Shown piece after piece: positions 50,523 to 59,147 of a stretch of 64,000 bases of DNA. Below the pieces are notes generated by a model that ran no database searches, was not told the origin of the DNA, and was given only the letters and a program-made list of their open reading frames with translations. Origin of the DNA: an uncultured Treponema sp. (GTDB lineage Bacteria; Spirochaetota; Spirochaetia; Treponematales; Treponemataceae). Within the stretch, counting starts at the first letter, position 1, and the number at the start of each line of letters is the position of its first letter. Both the position numbers and the translations under genes were made by a program. Location: assembly GCA_947167745.1 (NCBI GenBank), contig CAMVJE010000006.1, forward strand, positions 4,105 to 68,104. The letters are read 5' to 3'.

Positions 50523-51959
50523 CTATTCCAGCACTTCCCAAAAGCCGGTCTTGTTGGAGCCAAGTCGCCTTATTTTGCCTTCTGCCACGAGCTTTTGAAG
50601 GCTGCGCGTGATTGTGGCACGGGAAAGAGATAGAATTTCGGCGAATTCTTCTTTGGTGCGGCGGGGATTTTCTTTAAGCTGCTTTAGGAGCAGGATTTCT
50701 GGTTTTTCGCTGGCCTTTTCTTTGCTTTTGTTCGTAGCGAGGGGGCTTTTTCTGTATTTTTCTTCCAGCAGATTCTGAGCTTCGGCAATGCGCTCGCCCA
50801 GTTTTCTTGCCAGGGCCTCTTTTTTTCCTTGAGAAAGGCGGCGGAGGGGCTTTAGAAAATCTTTGTACCAGTCCTGAATGCCGTCCAGGGCCGAGAAATC
50901 CACCAGGCCGTAAAGTTTTTCCATTGGAAGAGAATTGAATTGCGCAAGCTGCTTTTCCTCAAAGGGCTTTGAATCAATCCAGGGGGAAGCCATTTCGTTA
51001 ATTTCAAAATCAACCTTATTGAGGAACATTGACTTTCCTGAGTCGTAGACCGGGGCGACACCCAGCCACTGGAGCGTTTCGGCATGTCGCAGAAAGCCCA
51101 GATTGTTTGAGTGCCTGTCTTCGTTTGCGATTATAAAATCCAGAAGAATGATTTTTAGAATGTTGATTTCTGCATCGGGAATTTTAAGAAAGTCGCAGCG
51201 TTCGACAAGCTTTTCAAAATCGTATTTTCCGTCATTGAGGGGAAGCCCCTGATAGACTGATTCCATGGGAACAAGCTCTGTGTTTTCGTCTACCATGTCG
51301 GGACAAATGCAAAAATACTGCTCGTCACGGATTTCAAGCTCGTAGGGGACATAATTGATTTTGAGACGACGGCAGATTTCGCTTGCAAGCACTTCGTTGA
51401 GGGCTTCCTGCTGTTCGGTGCCTGTTCCTGCCTTTTCGAGAAAATTCTTTCCATTTTTGCGAACCCAGCGTTTGGGAAGCTCGCCGTTGGTGGTGTTGTC
51501 TGGAGAAAGAGAATTTGAATGTTTGTTGAGGGCTTTAGATGCGCTCATTAACCTAAGCCCGATTGCATCGTCATAGTCGTTGGTGAAAAAATTGATGTCT
51601 TCCCACCAGATTCTGCCCATGTCACTCATATTGCAAATCCAGTACTGGTCGGAAAGACTTAAATAGTAGCTTTTTCTTGCAAGTTCTTCGTTTGATTTGA
51701 GCTCAAGCTCGGAAAGCATGGTGCGGAAATCCCGGCGGGTGTAAGGAATCATGCGGTTGTTGAAGAATTCCTCCAGCTTCTGGCAAAGGCCGTATTCGTT
51801 TTCTTCGGATGCGATTCCATTTGTAAAAAGATGGGGCGGAAGATGGTTCAGATTGAAAATTTTTTTTATGGCGACAATGTATTCATCCTTGTCCTGTTCA
51901 AAGAGAAGAATGGGAATGTTTTTCTTGTATAAAATGAAGAGTTTGTTCTCCAGAGCCAT
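50523..51959 (-). CDS. HipA-like kinase with C-terminal winged helix
   Basis: 478 residues. An N-terminal region of unknown type (1-155) is followed by a HipA-like kinase core: a flexible loop rich in Gly/Lys (about 158-185), the catalytic segment ANEDRHSNNLGF (278-289; D281, N286) and the metal-binding VYDSG (304-308). The end (about 425-478) is a winged helix (TKEEFAEILSLSRATITRSL). HipA toxins phosphorylate aminoacyl-tRNA synthetases and are usually repressed by a separate HipB; here the DNA-binding domain is fused and no antitoxin gene is adjacent. Five copies of one motif lie upstream, one over the promoter. Confidence 0.75.
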   Translation of the reverse strand: MALENKLFILYKKNIPILLFEQDKDEYIVAIKKIFNLNHLPPHLFTNGIASEENEYGLCQKLEEFFNNRMIPYTRRDFRTMLSELELKSNEELARKSYYLSLSDQYWICNMSDMGRIWWEDINFFTNDYDDAIGLRLMSASKALNKHSNSLSPDNTTNGELPKRWVRKNGKNFLEKAGTGTEQQEALNEVLASEICRRLKINYVPYELEIRDEQYFCICPDMVDENTELVPMESVYQGLPLNDGKYDFEKLVERCDFLKIPDAEINILKIILLDFIIANEDRHSNNLGFLRHAETLQWLGVAPVYDSGKSMFLNKVDFEINEMASPWIDSKPFEEKQLAQFNSLPMEKLYGLVDFSALDGIQDWYKDFLKPLRRLSQGKKEALARKLGERIAEAQNLLEEKYRKSPLATNKSKEKASEKPEILLLKQLKENPRRTKEEFAEILSLSRATITRSLQKLVAEGKIRRLGSNKTGFWEVLE

Positions 51960-51964
51960 GACTA

Positions 51965-51994
51965 ATTTTATCGGCTCATTTTTGCGAATGTCAA
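51965..51994 (-). promoter_or_regulatory. Promoter of the HipA-like gene, apparently leaderless
   Basis: On the minus strand TTGACA (51989-51994) and TAAAAT (51965-51970) are 18 bp apart. The -10 box ends 5 nt before the ATG at 51957-51959, so the mRNA would start inside or next to the start codon. The -10 overlaps the first copy of the GAGCCGATAA motif. Confidence 0.65.
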
Positions 51995-52094
51995 GGGAAA
52001 AATGTAAGTTATCGGCTCAAATTTTAAAATTATCGGCTCAAAATTAGACAAAAAGAGCCGATAAAAGAGCATATTTTGCCATTTTATCGGCTCA
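51968..52094. promoter_or_regulatory. Five-copy operator array upstream of the HipA-like gene
   Basis: TTATCGGCTCA occurs at 51968-51978, 52009-52019, 52030-52040 and 52084-52094, and its complement GAGCCGATAA at 52055-52064. Copies two and three start 21 bp apart, two helical turns. Copies three and four form an inverted pair. Most lie in the 167 bp between two minus-strand genes. The array looks like a site for cooperative binding, most likely by the fused winged helix. Confidence 0.75.
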
Positions 52095-52126
52095 TCCAAA
52101 ATTCTGCATTATGAATTATGCATTAA

Positions 52127-52474
52127 CTAACTGTCGAGCCAGCCACGGAGCAGATTGGCCACATCTTCTGGGCTTTTTGGGATTTCTTTTTTGAGATTTT
52201 CAAGATTGTCGTCAACCATGATGAAGCCTCCGTTTTGAGGAGCGATTTCACGGTAAATGCCACGCAACTCGCCGAATTTTTTGACTTCTTCAAGGACGGC
52301 TGTTTCCCGCTGAACATGGAGAAGATTTCGGGGATTGTAGCCACCGAGGGAAAGAATGTTCTTGCTGATTTTATTCATTTGAGTGGGAGAGAGTTTGAGA
52401 ATTGAAAGGATTTTTTCGCTTGTCTCGCTTCCTAATTCAGTGAGAAGGACTGCAATTTTTTCGTAACCTGTCAT
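52127..52474 (-). CDS. FliG N-terminal-like small protein
   Basis: 115 residues. The first 45 (YEKIAVLLTELGSETSEKIL ... ILKLSPTQMNKISK) resemble the N-terminal domain of the flagellar rotor protein FliG, which binds FliF. The middle and C-terminal FliG domains that interact with the motor are missing. It could act on the flagellar base or be a FliG-derived adaptor. GGGGG precedes the ATG. It is divergent from the Cmk-like kinase. Confidence 0.6.
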   Translation of the reverse strand: MTGYEKIAVLLTELGSETSEKILSILKLSPTQMNKISKNILSLGGYNPRNLLHVQRETAVLEEVKKFGELRGIYREIAPQNGGFIMVDDNLENLKKEIPKSPEDVANLLRGWLDS

Positions 52475-52499
52475 TTTTTCCCCCGTTTTAAGAATTCTA

Positions 52500-52508
52500 T
52501 GATATAAT
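52500..52508 (+). promoter_or_regulatory. Extended -10 element of the Cmk-like gene
   Basis: TGA-TATAAT at 52500-52508 with a weak -35 region. The same ATGATATAATA string is used before the macrodomain gene at 60571-60580. A GGGGG RBS lies 6 nt before the ATG at 52544. Confidence 0.6.
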
Positions 52509-52543
52509 ATCTCCCGTTAAAAATCTATAAATGGGGGCTAATC

Positions 52544-53182
52544 ATGAAAAAATATATTACAATCAGCCGGGAATATGGTTCAGGCGGTCGCTTGATTGGA
52601 AAAATTGTCGCCGAACAGTTGGGATATGCTTTTTATGACAAAGAAATTATCGATATGGCGGCAAAAGAAAGCGGTCTTTCTGCAGAATTCATCAAAAAAA
52701 CCGAGCAGAATCTTTCTTCAGGCTGGCTTTACAATCTTCTTTTGGGAACAAGCTATGCCGGAACGAGTGCAGGTGGAGTAGGGCAGCCTCTGGGGCAGGC
52801 CAATCTTCCGCTTGCAGACCAGATTTTCAACGCTGAACGAAAAATTATTCTTGGTCTCACTGAAAAACCTTGTGTAATCGTCGGTCGCTGCGCTGATTAC
52901 ATCCTTTCAACTTCAGACCAGATTGACAACAATGACTTGCTTAATGTCTTCATCTATGCTGACATCGATGCAAAGGTCAAACGAATCGAGGAAATCTACA
53001 AGGAAACTGAGTCCTGCGCTAAAAAAACGATTATCCAGATTGATAAACGCCGGGCAAACCATTATAACACATTCACCGAAAATATCTGGGGCGACCGCAA
53101 AAACTACGACATGATGATTAACAGTACAAGTGCCGGAATCGAAGCTACTGCAAAGTGGATTGTTGAGCTTGCCAGGAACTAA
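52544..53182 (+). CDS. Cytidylate kinase-like family protein (Cmk2)
   Basis: 212 residues. The N-terminus ITISREYGSGGRLIGKIVAE carries the divergent P-loop of the cytidylate kinase-like (Cmk2) family, then AYAFYDKEII-like (YAFYDKEIID) and VGRCADYIL. Members are common in gut bacteria and their substrate is not settled. It is 2 bp upstream of the pectinesterase gene and probably co-transcribed with it. Confidence 0.82.
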   Translation: MKKYITISREYGSGGRLIGKIVAEQLGYAFYDKEIIDMAAKESGLSAEFIKKTEQNLSSGWLYNLLLGTSYAGTSAGGVGQPLGQANLPLADQIFNAERKIILGLTEKPCVIVGRCADYILSTSDQIDNNDLLNVFIYADIDAKVKRIEEIYKETESCAKKTIIQIDKRRANHYNTFTENIWGDRKNYDMMINSTSAGIEATAKWIVELARN

Positions 53183-53184
53183 AT

Positions 53185-54153
53185 ATGGAAATTACACTTA
53201 AGACAAAGGATTCTTTAGCTGAAATATTTTCAAAAATCACTCCGTCTGCTGAGTCAGTTCACATTCTTTTGGAGGATGGGGAACATAAGGGGCTGGAGCA
53301 TGAGAGGATTTTTTACAATCTGCCTAATCCACTGGTGATAGAAAGCATATCCGGAGACTCTTCCCGCTGTGCCCTTCGCGCCGAAAATTGCGAGGCTTTC
53401 CACAAAGATACCGAAAACCGGGCTGTTATTACCTTTGGCGAAAAATGCACTTCAGTCACCCTTAAGAGTTTTACAATCGAAAACACTCATGTCAAAACTT
53501 GTGACGACGCTTCTCTTGGAAATCAGGCAGAGGCAATTTGCTTTCACTGTCAGACGGGCGAGCTTTTCTGCGAGGGAATGAAGTTTATAAGCCGGCAGGA
53601 TACGATTCATGTGAAGGGAATTTCTCACTTCAAGAATTGTTATGTCACCGGCGATGTGGATTTTATCTGGGGCTACTGCAATTATTCTGTCTTTGAAAAA
53701 TGCACTCTTCACACCCGCGACGACAACCGGGGTGCAGACAGACCAGCCTATGTTCTTCAAAGCCGGGCATGGAATTCAAAGCCAGGCTTTGTTTTCATCG
53801 ACTGTGACTTTACGGCCGACAACCGTGGCAAAAATGCCAGAATTTACATTGGCCGTTCACAGGGAACTGGAAAACCTGATTCAGTAGACCGCTGGGATTC
53901 AATAGCTCTTATTAATTGCCGCATTTCTGATTTGTACGATTCTGCTCTCTGGACAGATGAAGATGGAACAAGGGCGGTATATCCAGAAAAGGGAAGCGCA
54001 CTTTGTGGCTGGCGGGAATATGGCACGAAAATCTGTCGTGCAGACGGGAGTATTTCTGACTACGATCCAAAGATGCAGGAAAAGCACGGCTACACAATGA
54101 CAGAAGAAGAGGCAAAAAAACTGCTTGCGCTAAGCTCCAGGCTGCCACGATAG
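53185..54153 (+). CDS. Pectinesterase (CE8), no signal peptide
   Basis: 322 residues. The CE8 motifs are present: QAEA (114-117), the catalytic Asp in RQDT (D139), the second Asp in GDVDFIWG (156-163, D159) and Arg in YIGRSQG (R224). It removes methyl esters from galacturonan. The absence of an export signal suggests that it works on imported oligogalacturonides in the cytoplasm, together with the GH28 enzyme encoded 108 bp downstream. Confidence 0.9.
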   Translation: MEITLKTKDSLAEIFSKITPSAESVHILLEDGEHKGLEHERIFYNLPNPLVIESISGDSSRCALRAENCEAFHKDTENRAVITFGEKCTSVTLKSFTIENTHVKTCDDASLGNQAEAICFHCQTGELFCEGMKFISRQDTIHVKGISHFKNCYVTGDVDFIWGYCNYSVFEKCTLHTRDDNRGADRPAYVLQSRAWNSKPGFVFIDCDFTADNRGKNARIYIGRSQGTGKPDSVDRWDSIALINCRISDLYDSALWTDEDGTRAVYPEKGSALCGWREYGTKICRADGSISDYDPKMQEKHGYTMTEEEAKKLLALSSRLPR

Positions 54154-54198
54154 AGCCATTTAAATCGCAAAAATGCAAAATTATAGCAAAATCTTTTC

Positions 54199-54226
54199 TT
54201 TTCAAGATGTAAATTGTGTATATAAT
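54199..54226 (+). promoter_or_regulatory. Candidate promoter of the GH28 gene
   Basis: TTTTCA (54199-54204) and TATAAT (54221-54226) are 16 bp apart. The -35 is weak. Transcription would start near 54233, about 29 nt before the ATG, with GAGGATG as RBS. The 108-bp gap after the pectinesterase gene fits a separate promoter. Confidence 0.5.
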
Positions 54227-54261
54227 AGTAGAATCCAAAAATGTAAATATGAGGATGTGCA

Positions 54262-55617
54262 ATGACAGAATTAAATATTACTGACTTCGGTGGTAAGAAC
54301 GACGGCGTATTTGACAATACAAATTCTTTTAAGGCTGCCTTTGAGGAGCTTGCAAAAAACGGCGGCGGAAAGCTTGTTGTTAATGCTGGAAGCTGGCTTA
54401 CAGGCCCAATTGATTTAGTCGAGAATTCAACTCTGGAACTTAAAGAGGGAGCAGAACTTTCTTTTATTACTGACCCTAATGCTTATCCACCGGCATTTAC
54501 CCGTTGGGAAGGCGTTGAATGTTATGCAATGCACGCTCTTATCCGGGCTGCAGACTGTAAAAATGTCACTGTTACTGGTAAAGGCACAATCAACGGAAAC
54601 GGAAGTGCATGGTGGGATCTTAAAAAAGCAAAAAAAGATGCAGGTCAGACTTGTCCTGTTGAACCATACGAGCTTGCCCTTGCAAAAATGAATCCTGGTT
54701 ACGAAAATCAGGCTGGTGGTGGCGGTGGTCGTGAAACTCAGTTCCTCCGACCAAGCCTCATTGAATTCATTAACTGTCAGAAAGTTGTCCTTGAAGGCGT
54801 CTCAATTAAGAATTCTCCATTCTGGACTGTTCACCCGCTTTATGTAGATGACCTCACCCTGCAGAATCTCAAAATCGAAAATCCATATTCTGCACCGAAC
54901 ACAGACGGAATTGATGTTGACTCATGCACCAATGTCAAAATCCTCAACTGCTATGTTGCTGTCGGCGACGATGGAATTTGTCTCAAATCTGGTTCAGGTC
55001 CTGACGGAATCCGGGTAAACAAACCGACCGTAAATGTCACAATCAAGGACTGCACCGTTCGCTTTGCTCATGGTGGAATCGTTCTCGGTTCAGAAACAGC
55101 CGCAGGAATCCAGCATGTTCACGCTGAGAACTGTGATTTGAGTGGCACTGACCGTGGCATCCGAATCAAGAGCCGACGAGGCCGTGGTGGAGACCTCTAT
55201 GACATCGAACTTAAAGATTTGGTAATGGATGACACTCTCTGCCCAATCGCCATGAACATGTACTACAAGTGCGGTGTAACGGATCAGAAGTCGCCTCTTT
55301 TCTCTCTTGAAAAGCAGCCCGTCACTAGTGAGACACCGCGTATCCATGATGTAAAAATCATCGGCTGTACAGGTAAAAACTGCAAGGCCAGCGCAGGCTT
55401 CATCGTCGGTTTGCCAGAAATGCCAATTGATAATCTTGAAATCCGAGATTGTTACTTTACTACAGACGAATCTTCTAAAGAAAGCCCAATGAACTCGGAT
55501 ATGTTCTATGGTCTGCCGGAAGTAAGCGTAAAATCTTTCCGAGTACGCAACGCGCCTGGTGCAAAATTCGAGAATGTTCGAATCGATGGACCAAAAGAAA
55601 CATTCATTTATGAGTAA
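54262..55617 (+). CDS. Polygalacturonase (GH28), no signal peptide
   Basis: 451 residues. All GH28 catalytic motifs are present: NTDGID (213-218, D215), GDD (235-237), the His in FAHGG (H270) and RIK (301-303). The right-handed beta-helix extends through most of the chain. It hydrolyses galacturonan; the lack of export signal and the paired pectinesterase suggest a cytoplasmic exo-type enzyme on oligomers, which is inference. A terminator follows. Confidence 0.93.
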   Translation: MTELNITDFGGKNDGVFDNTNSFKAAFEELAKNGGGKLVVNAGSWLTGPIDLVENSTLELKEGAELSFITDPNAYPPAFTRWEGVECYAMHALIRAADCKNVTVTGKGTINGNGSAWWDLKKAKKDAGQTCPVEPYELALAKMNPGYENQAGGGGGRETQFLRPSLIEFINCQKVVLEGVSIKNSPFWTVHPLYVDDLTLQNLKIENPYSAPNTDGIDVDSCTNVKILNCYVAVGDDGICLKSGSGPDGIRVNKPTVNVTIKDCTVRFAHGGIVLGSETAAGIQHVHAENCDLSGTDRGIRIKSRRGRGGDLYDIELKDLVMDDTLCPIAMNMYYKCGVTDQKSPLFSLEKQPVTSETPRIHDVKIIGCTGKNCKASAGFIVGLPEMPIDNLEIRDCYFTTDESSKESPMNSDMFYGLPEVSVKSFRVRNAPGAKFENVRIDGPKETFIYE

Positions 55618-55656
55618 GTAAATTAACTTAAAATCGTGTAGATTTATGCCGATAAT

Positions 55657-55687
55657 AAAAGCACTCGTATAATGCGAGTGCTTTTTT
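55657..55687 (+). terminator. Rho-independent terminator after the GH28 gene
   Basis: AAGCACTCG and CGAGTGCTT form a perfect 9-bp stem with a TATAATG loop, followed by a T-run. Confidence 0.88.
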
Positions 55688-55690
55688 ATT

Positions 55691-55754
55691 TAGGGTTTAT
55701 TACAAACCCTAAAAACGGCGAAGTCAAGGCTTTAAGCGTACGCGTGCCTTGACT
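55691..55754. repeat. Two hairpins upstream of the SPOR protein gene
   Basis: TAGGGTTT (55691-55698) pairs with AAACCCTA (55704-55711), and AGTCAAGGC (55722-55730) pairs with GCCTTGACT (55746-55754) around a 15-nt loop holding CGTACG. No T-run follows either, so they are not ordinary terminators. They lie directly before the GGGGGA RBS of the next gene and could be mRNA structures. Confidence 0.55.
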
Positions 55755-55773
55755 AGACGTATTAGGGGGAATC

Positions 55774-57747
55774 ATGAAAAAGTCTTTCAAAGTTTTAGTG
55801 GCATTAAGTCTCTTGAATTTATTTATTGCTGGCCTATTTGCTGAAGGCTACCATGTTTGTGTTGCTTCTTATCAGAAACTTGCCAATGCTCAGGAAACTG
55901 TCCGAAAACTTGAAAATCAGAGCGTTTCAGCGTTCATCAATGAGAATAAAGTAAAAGGAAAAAGCTATTACCGGGTTCTTCTTGTAAAGGAATTTAAGAA
56001 AATTGAAGATGCCCGAAAATATCGTGATGAAGTTTCAAAATATTCATTCGGAAAGGAACTTAAGCTTAAGGATTTTTGGGTATGTAAAGGCGATAAAAAG
56101 CTCTCTCCGAATGCTCCAAAAGTGGCTCCAGCAAAAGCTGCACCTGCAAAAGTAGAACCGGCAAAGGCGGCTCCTGCAGTTGTACCGGCACCAGTTCCTC
56201 TTCCACTTCCAAAACCCCAGCCGAAGCCAGAACCGAAACCAGAGCCAGAACCCAAGCTTGATCCTATTCCTGAGCCTGCTGTAAAGAATCTTGAAGTAGC
56301 TCCTGATCCGGTTGTTGTGCCTGTTCCGGCCCCAATTCCAATTCCTGAGCCAGAGCCAGAACCAGAGCCTGCTCCAATTGTTATTCCTCCAGCAGAGCCA
56401 GAATTAATTGAAAAACCGGCTGCCGAAGAGCCAAAGACTCTGGATAAAAACGAAAAAGCAGTTCTCTCTGAAAAAACCCCTTATTCAGTGCGCGTTCGAA
56501 CATATAAGTATTCTCAGTTTGCAGAGAATGACAACAATCGTCTCAAAGCATTGGGATTTGATTCATATCTGCTTAATACTTTTGACGAAACAGCTTTTTT
56601 TGAATTCAATCTCCACGCCGGCGCCTTTGAGACACAGGAAGAGGCAGAAAATTTGATTGCTCAATTTGCAGATGTGGGCATATTTAATACCGAAATTTCT
56701 GACTACCGTGAAATTTTACCCAAAATTAATCGATATGATGAAATTCTTTCTACTGAGACTGTAACTTTTGATGATGGACGCAGCGATTTACCGGGAATTC
56801 TTTCTTCATCGGTTGAGAAACTCATCAGAAACTTCCCCGCAAACAAAGATTATCAGATTAAGGATGCAGTTCTTGTTGATTATGATAATTATTCTGCAAC
56901 GGCAGATCACCCTGAAATTAATTCACCGATTCTCAACTATATTAATAATGGTACAAATGTCCATTCTGCTGCACTTGTAAATTATACAGACGAGCTTTAT
57001 CAAAAGAATGTTTCAATTCTTCTCTTTGCTGCCGATGATTTTACTTTTGGATTTAATGAAGATGAAGCTGTTGAAAAATTGCAGGCAGGAAGTGGAAGTG
57101 GTTTATTTGACTGTAGCATTTATGAAAAGAACGGAAAACTTTATATGTGCGGTGTAAATCACTCAGAAAATGTGTTCGCATGTCTTGAAAGTGCAAGCTT
57201 TGACAGAGGTGAATTTGTTTCATATATTGCTGACTCTTTCAATGATTCAACTTTAGGAATTTACCCGCAGATTCGAAGAACACTTTTTGCCCTTCCAGAT
57301 AATTCTGCAAGCGGTAACCGTGTGTTTATCAATTTCATTTTCAATAAAGCAGGTGAAGATTTCGCCCTTGAGCGCGGAAATGCTGAATGGGCAGTTCCAT
57401 TGGTTGGACATGCACTGTCAAAATCATACCTTCGGGAAGACGGTCACTTTATTTGCGTAGGTTTCTATGATTTGGATTATGATTTCAATGCGAAAAAAAT
57501 CCATGAAAAATTCAAGGAATCTCGGAATACGACAGAAGTTTCTGAAAGCAATCAGCCGATTACCATTAATTCTTCGGAAGGCTGGTACTTTGTTGATTCA
57601 ATGCAGAAGGAAATTTCATTCTCGACAAAATCTTATGTTATTGCCATCGATGCGGCTTCAAATGATGATATTTCAAAAGATAGTCTTGCAGATTTCAGTA
57701 AAGATTTGAAAATTTGGGATACTTCTGCTTATAATGATGCAAAATGA
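55774..57747 (+). CDS. Exported SPOR-domain protein with Pro-rich linker
   Basis: 657 residues. A signal peptide (1-23) precedes a SPOR domain (about 25-100, YHVCVASYQKLANAQETV), a Pro/Ala/Glu-rich linker (about 112-225, PEPKPEPEP repeats), a second SPOR-like repeat (about 235-315) and a large unknown C-terminal domain. SPOR domains bind glycan strands without stem peptides, often at division sites. It overlaps the PAP2 gene by 4 bp. Confidence 0.82.
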   Translation: MKKSFKVLVALSLLNLFIAGLFAEGYHVCVASYQKLANAQETVRKLENQSVSAFINENKVKGKSYYRVLLVKEFKKIEDARKYRDEVSKYSFGKELKLKDFWVCKGDKKLSPNAPKVAPAKAAPAKVEPAKAAPAVVPAPVPLPLPKPQPKPEPKPEPEPKLDPIPEPAVKNLEVAPDPVVVPVPAPIPIPEPEPEPEPAPIVIPPAEPELIEKPAAEEPKTLDKNEKAVLSEKTPYSVRVRTYKYSQFAENDNNRLKALGFDSYLLNTFDETAFFEFNLHAGAFETQEEAENLIAQFADVGIFNTEISDYREILPKINRYDEILSTETVTFDDGRSDLPGILSSSVEKLIRNFPANKDYQIKDAVLVDYDNYSATADHPEINSPILNYINNGTNVHSAALVNYTDELYQKNVSILLFAADDFTFGFNEDEAVEKLQAGSGSGLFDCSIYEKNGKLYMCGVNHSENVFACLESASFDRGEFVSYIADSFNDSTLGIYPQIRRTLFALPDNSASGNRVFINFIFNKAGEDFALERGNAEWAVPLVGHALSKSYLREDGHFICVGFYDLDYDFNAKKIHEKFKESRNTTEVSESNQPITINSSEGWYFVDSMQKEISFSTKSYVIAIDAASNDDISKDSLADFSKDLKIWDTSAYNDAK

Positions 57748-58589
57748 TAAAAAAAATATTTAAGAAGTTTCCATTCTTTGTAATTCTGCTTTCTCTCGCT
57801 GGAAATCTTTTTGCAGAGGATAGTCCAGCGGCTGAGAAAGAGTTTAATCTCTTTGGAAGTCAGGAAGTGTTTGCTATGTCTCCTGTAACCGACGGAATTT
57901 TATTTGGTTCAGGAGTCTTGCTTTCTGGAGGAAGTCTTTTTACAAAAAACATTCTTAAACTTAATCGCCAGGAATACGATGGAAGAACTTATGATAAAGA
58001 TGATGTAAATTCTTTTGACCGTATTTTTATGAATCAATATTCAAAAACAAAGGATACTGTCGCTGATGTTTTTCTAGCTGGTGTCCTTGCAAGTCCTGCT
58101 GTGCTTTTGGCTACTGACAAAAGTGAATGGTTTACATGTGCCGTTATGTATGCCGAAACACTTATGATTTCCAATGGAATTAAGGAAATGGTCAAACTTA
58201 TGGTTGATCGGCCACGCCCATACATGTACTACGATGCCGGAACTTACCCGGAGGATGTTTCTAAGGATGGCGACTGGTGCGATTCCTTTCCTTCAGGACA
58301 CTCAACAATGGTGTTTGCAAGCGCCACTTTTACAAGCTACACATTCTGTAAGTATTTTCCTGAATCTTACTGGCGAATTCCTGTGGTTGCGGGAAGTTAT
58401 GCGCTGGCAGTTTCTACGGCTGCACTTCGTATTATGAGTGGCAATCATTTTATGACTGATGTTGTAAGCGGTGCAATTTTAGGCAGTGCAGTGGGATTCT
58501 TTGTTCCCTGGCTTCATACTTTTAATACAAAACACGATTTGAATGTAGGGCTTCTTTCTAACGGAGTTTCCATCAGCTTAAGGTTTTAA
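57744..58589 (+). CDS. PAP2 family phosphatase
   Basis: 281 residues with a signal peptide (about 1-24) and several membrane helices. The three motifs are complete: KLMVDRPRP near 151, PSGHST near 184 and RIMSGNHFMTD near 228. It is expected to dephosphorylate a lipid phosphate such as undecaprenyl pyrophosphate at the outer face of the membrane. Its start overlaps the SPOR gene (ATGA), and its last 17 bp overlap the convergent ANTAR gene. Confidence 0.9.
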   Translation: MIKKIFKKFPFFVILLSLAGNLFAEDSPAAEKEFNLFGSQEVFAMSPVTDGILFGSGVLLSGGSLFTKNILKLNRQEYDGRTYDKDDVNSFDRIFMNQYSKTKDTVADVFLAGVLASPAVLLATDKSEWFTCAVMYAETLMISNGIKEMVKLMVDRPRPYMYYDAGTYPEDVSKDGDWCDSFPSGHSTMVFASATFTSYTFCKYFPESYWRIPVVAGSYALAVSTAALRIMSGNHFMTDVVSGAILGSAVGFFVPWLHTFNTKHDLNVGLLSNGVSISLRF

Positions 58590-59139
58590 TGGTAATCTCA
58601 GCGACAGTGGTTTTCTTTGCCCCCGTGTCCATTGCTTCCTTTTCGAGATAGCGATGGGCATCCTGCTCGCTCAGACCCTTTTTCTGCATCAAAAGAAGTT
58701 TTGCCCGGTTTACGAGTCGAATTTCTTCCATTTTTTCTTTTAATTTTGTTGCCTTGCTTGTAAGAACCTGAACCTTATATTGAACGGCAATAGCAATCTT
58801 AATCATATTGTAAAAATAGAATTGATCAAATGGTGAAACCAAAGTCAGAATTCCGTATGATTCGACTTTATAGCTTATCTGGTCAAAATGTTCCTGCGGA
58901 GAAAAGAGAAGAACCGTACTTGATGAATCCGAAATGTCTACTGCAAAATCCGTGCCTTCGCCTTCCGCAAAATCTACCAGAACAATATTAAACAGTCGTT
59001 CGTCACATTTACGCCTGGCTTCATTAAAGTCTTGACAGACAGAAAGTTCAAACATGGGTGGGAAAAGCATGGCACTTACAAGAGAGGAAATCTTTGTATC
59101 TTTTGTTACAAGAAGAACGGAATATGTGTCTGCAGTCAT
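58573..59139 (-). CDS. ANTAR-domain antitermination regulator
   Basis: 188 residues. A receiver-like N-terminal part (about 5-120) is followed by an ANTAR domain (about 130-185: RLVNRAKLLLMQKKGLSEQD, then AHRYLEKEAM). ANTAR proteins bind paired RNA hairpins and prevent termination. The usual acidic phosphorylation pocket is only partly seen, so it may be a pseudo-receiver. It lies 8 bp downstream of glnA; ANTAR genes beside glutamine synthetase occur in other bacteria. Its 3' end overlaps the PAP2 gene by 17 bp. Confidence 0.85.
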   Translation of the reverse strand: MTADTYSVLLVTKDTKISSLVSAMLFPPMFELSVCQDFNEARRKCDERLFNIVLVDFAEGEGTDFAVDISDSSSTVLLFSPQEHFDQISYKVESYGILTLVSPFDQFYFYNMIKIAIAVQYKVQVLTSKATKLKEKMEEIRLVNRAKLLLMQKKGLSEQDAHRYLEKEAMDTGAKKTTVAEITIKTLS

Positions 59140-59147
59140 TTTATAGG

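Noticed and set aside
51968..52094. CRISPR array
   Set aside because: The repeated unit is only 10-11 bp, spacing is irregular and one copy is inverted, so it fits operators and not CRISPR.
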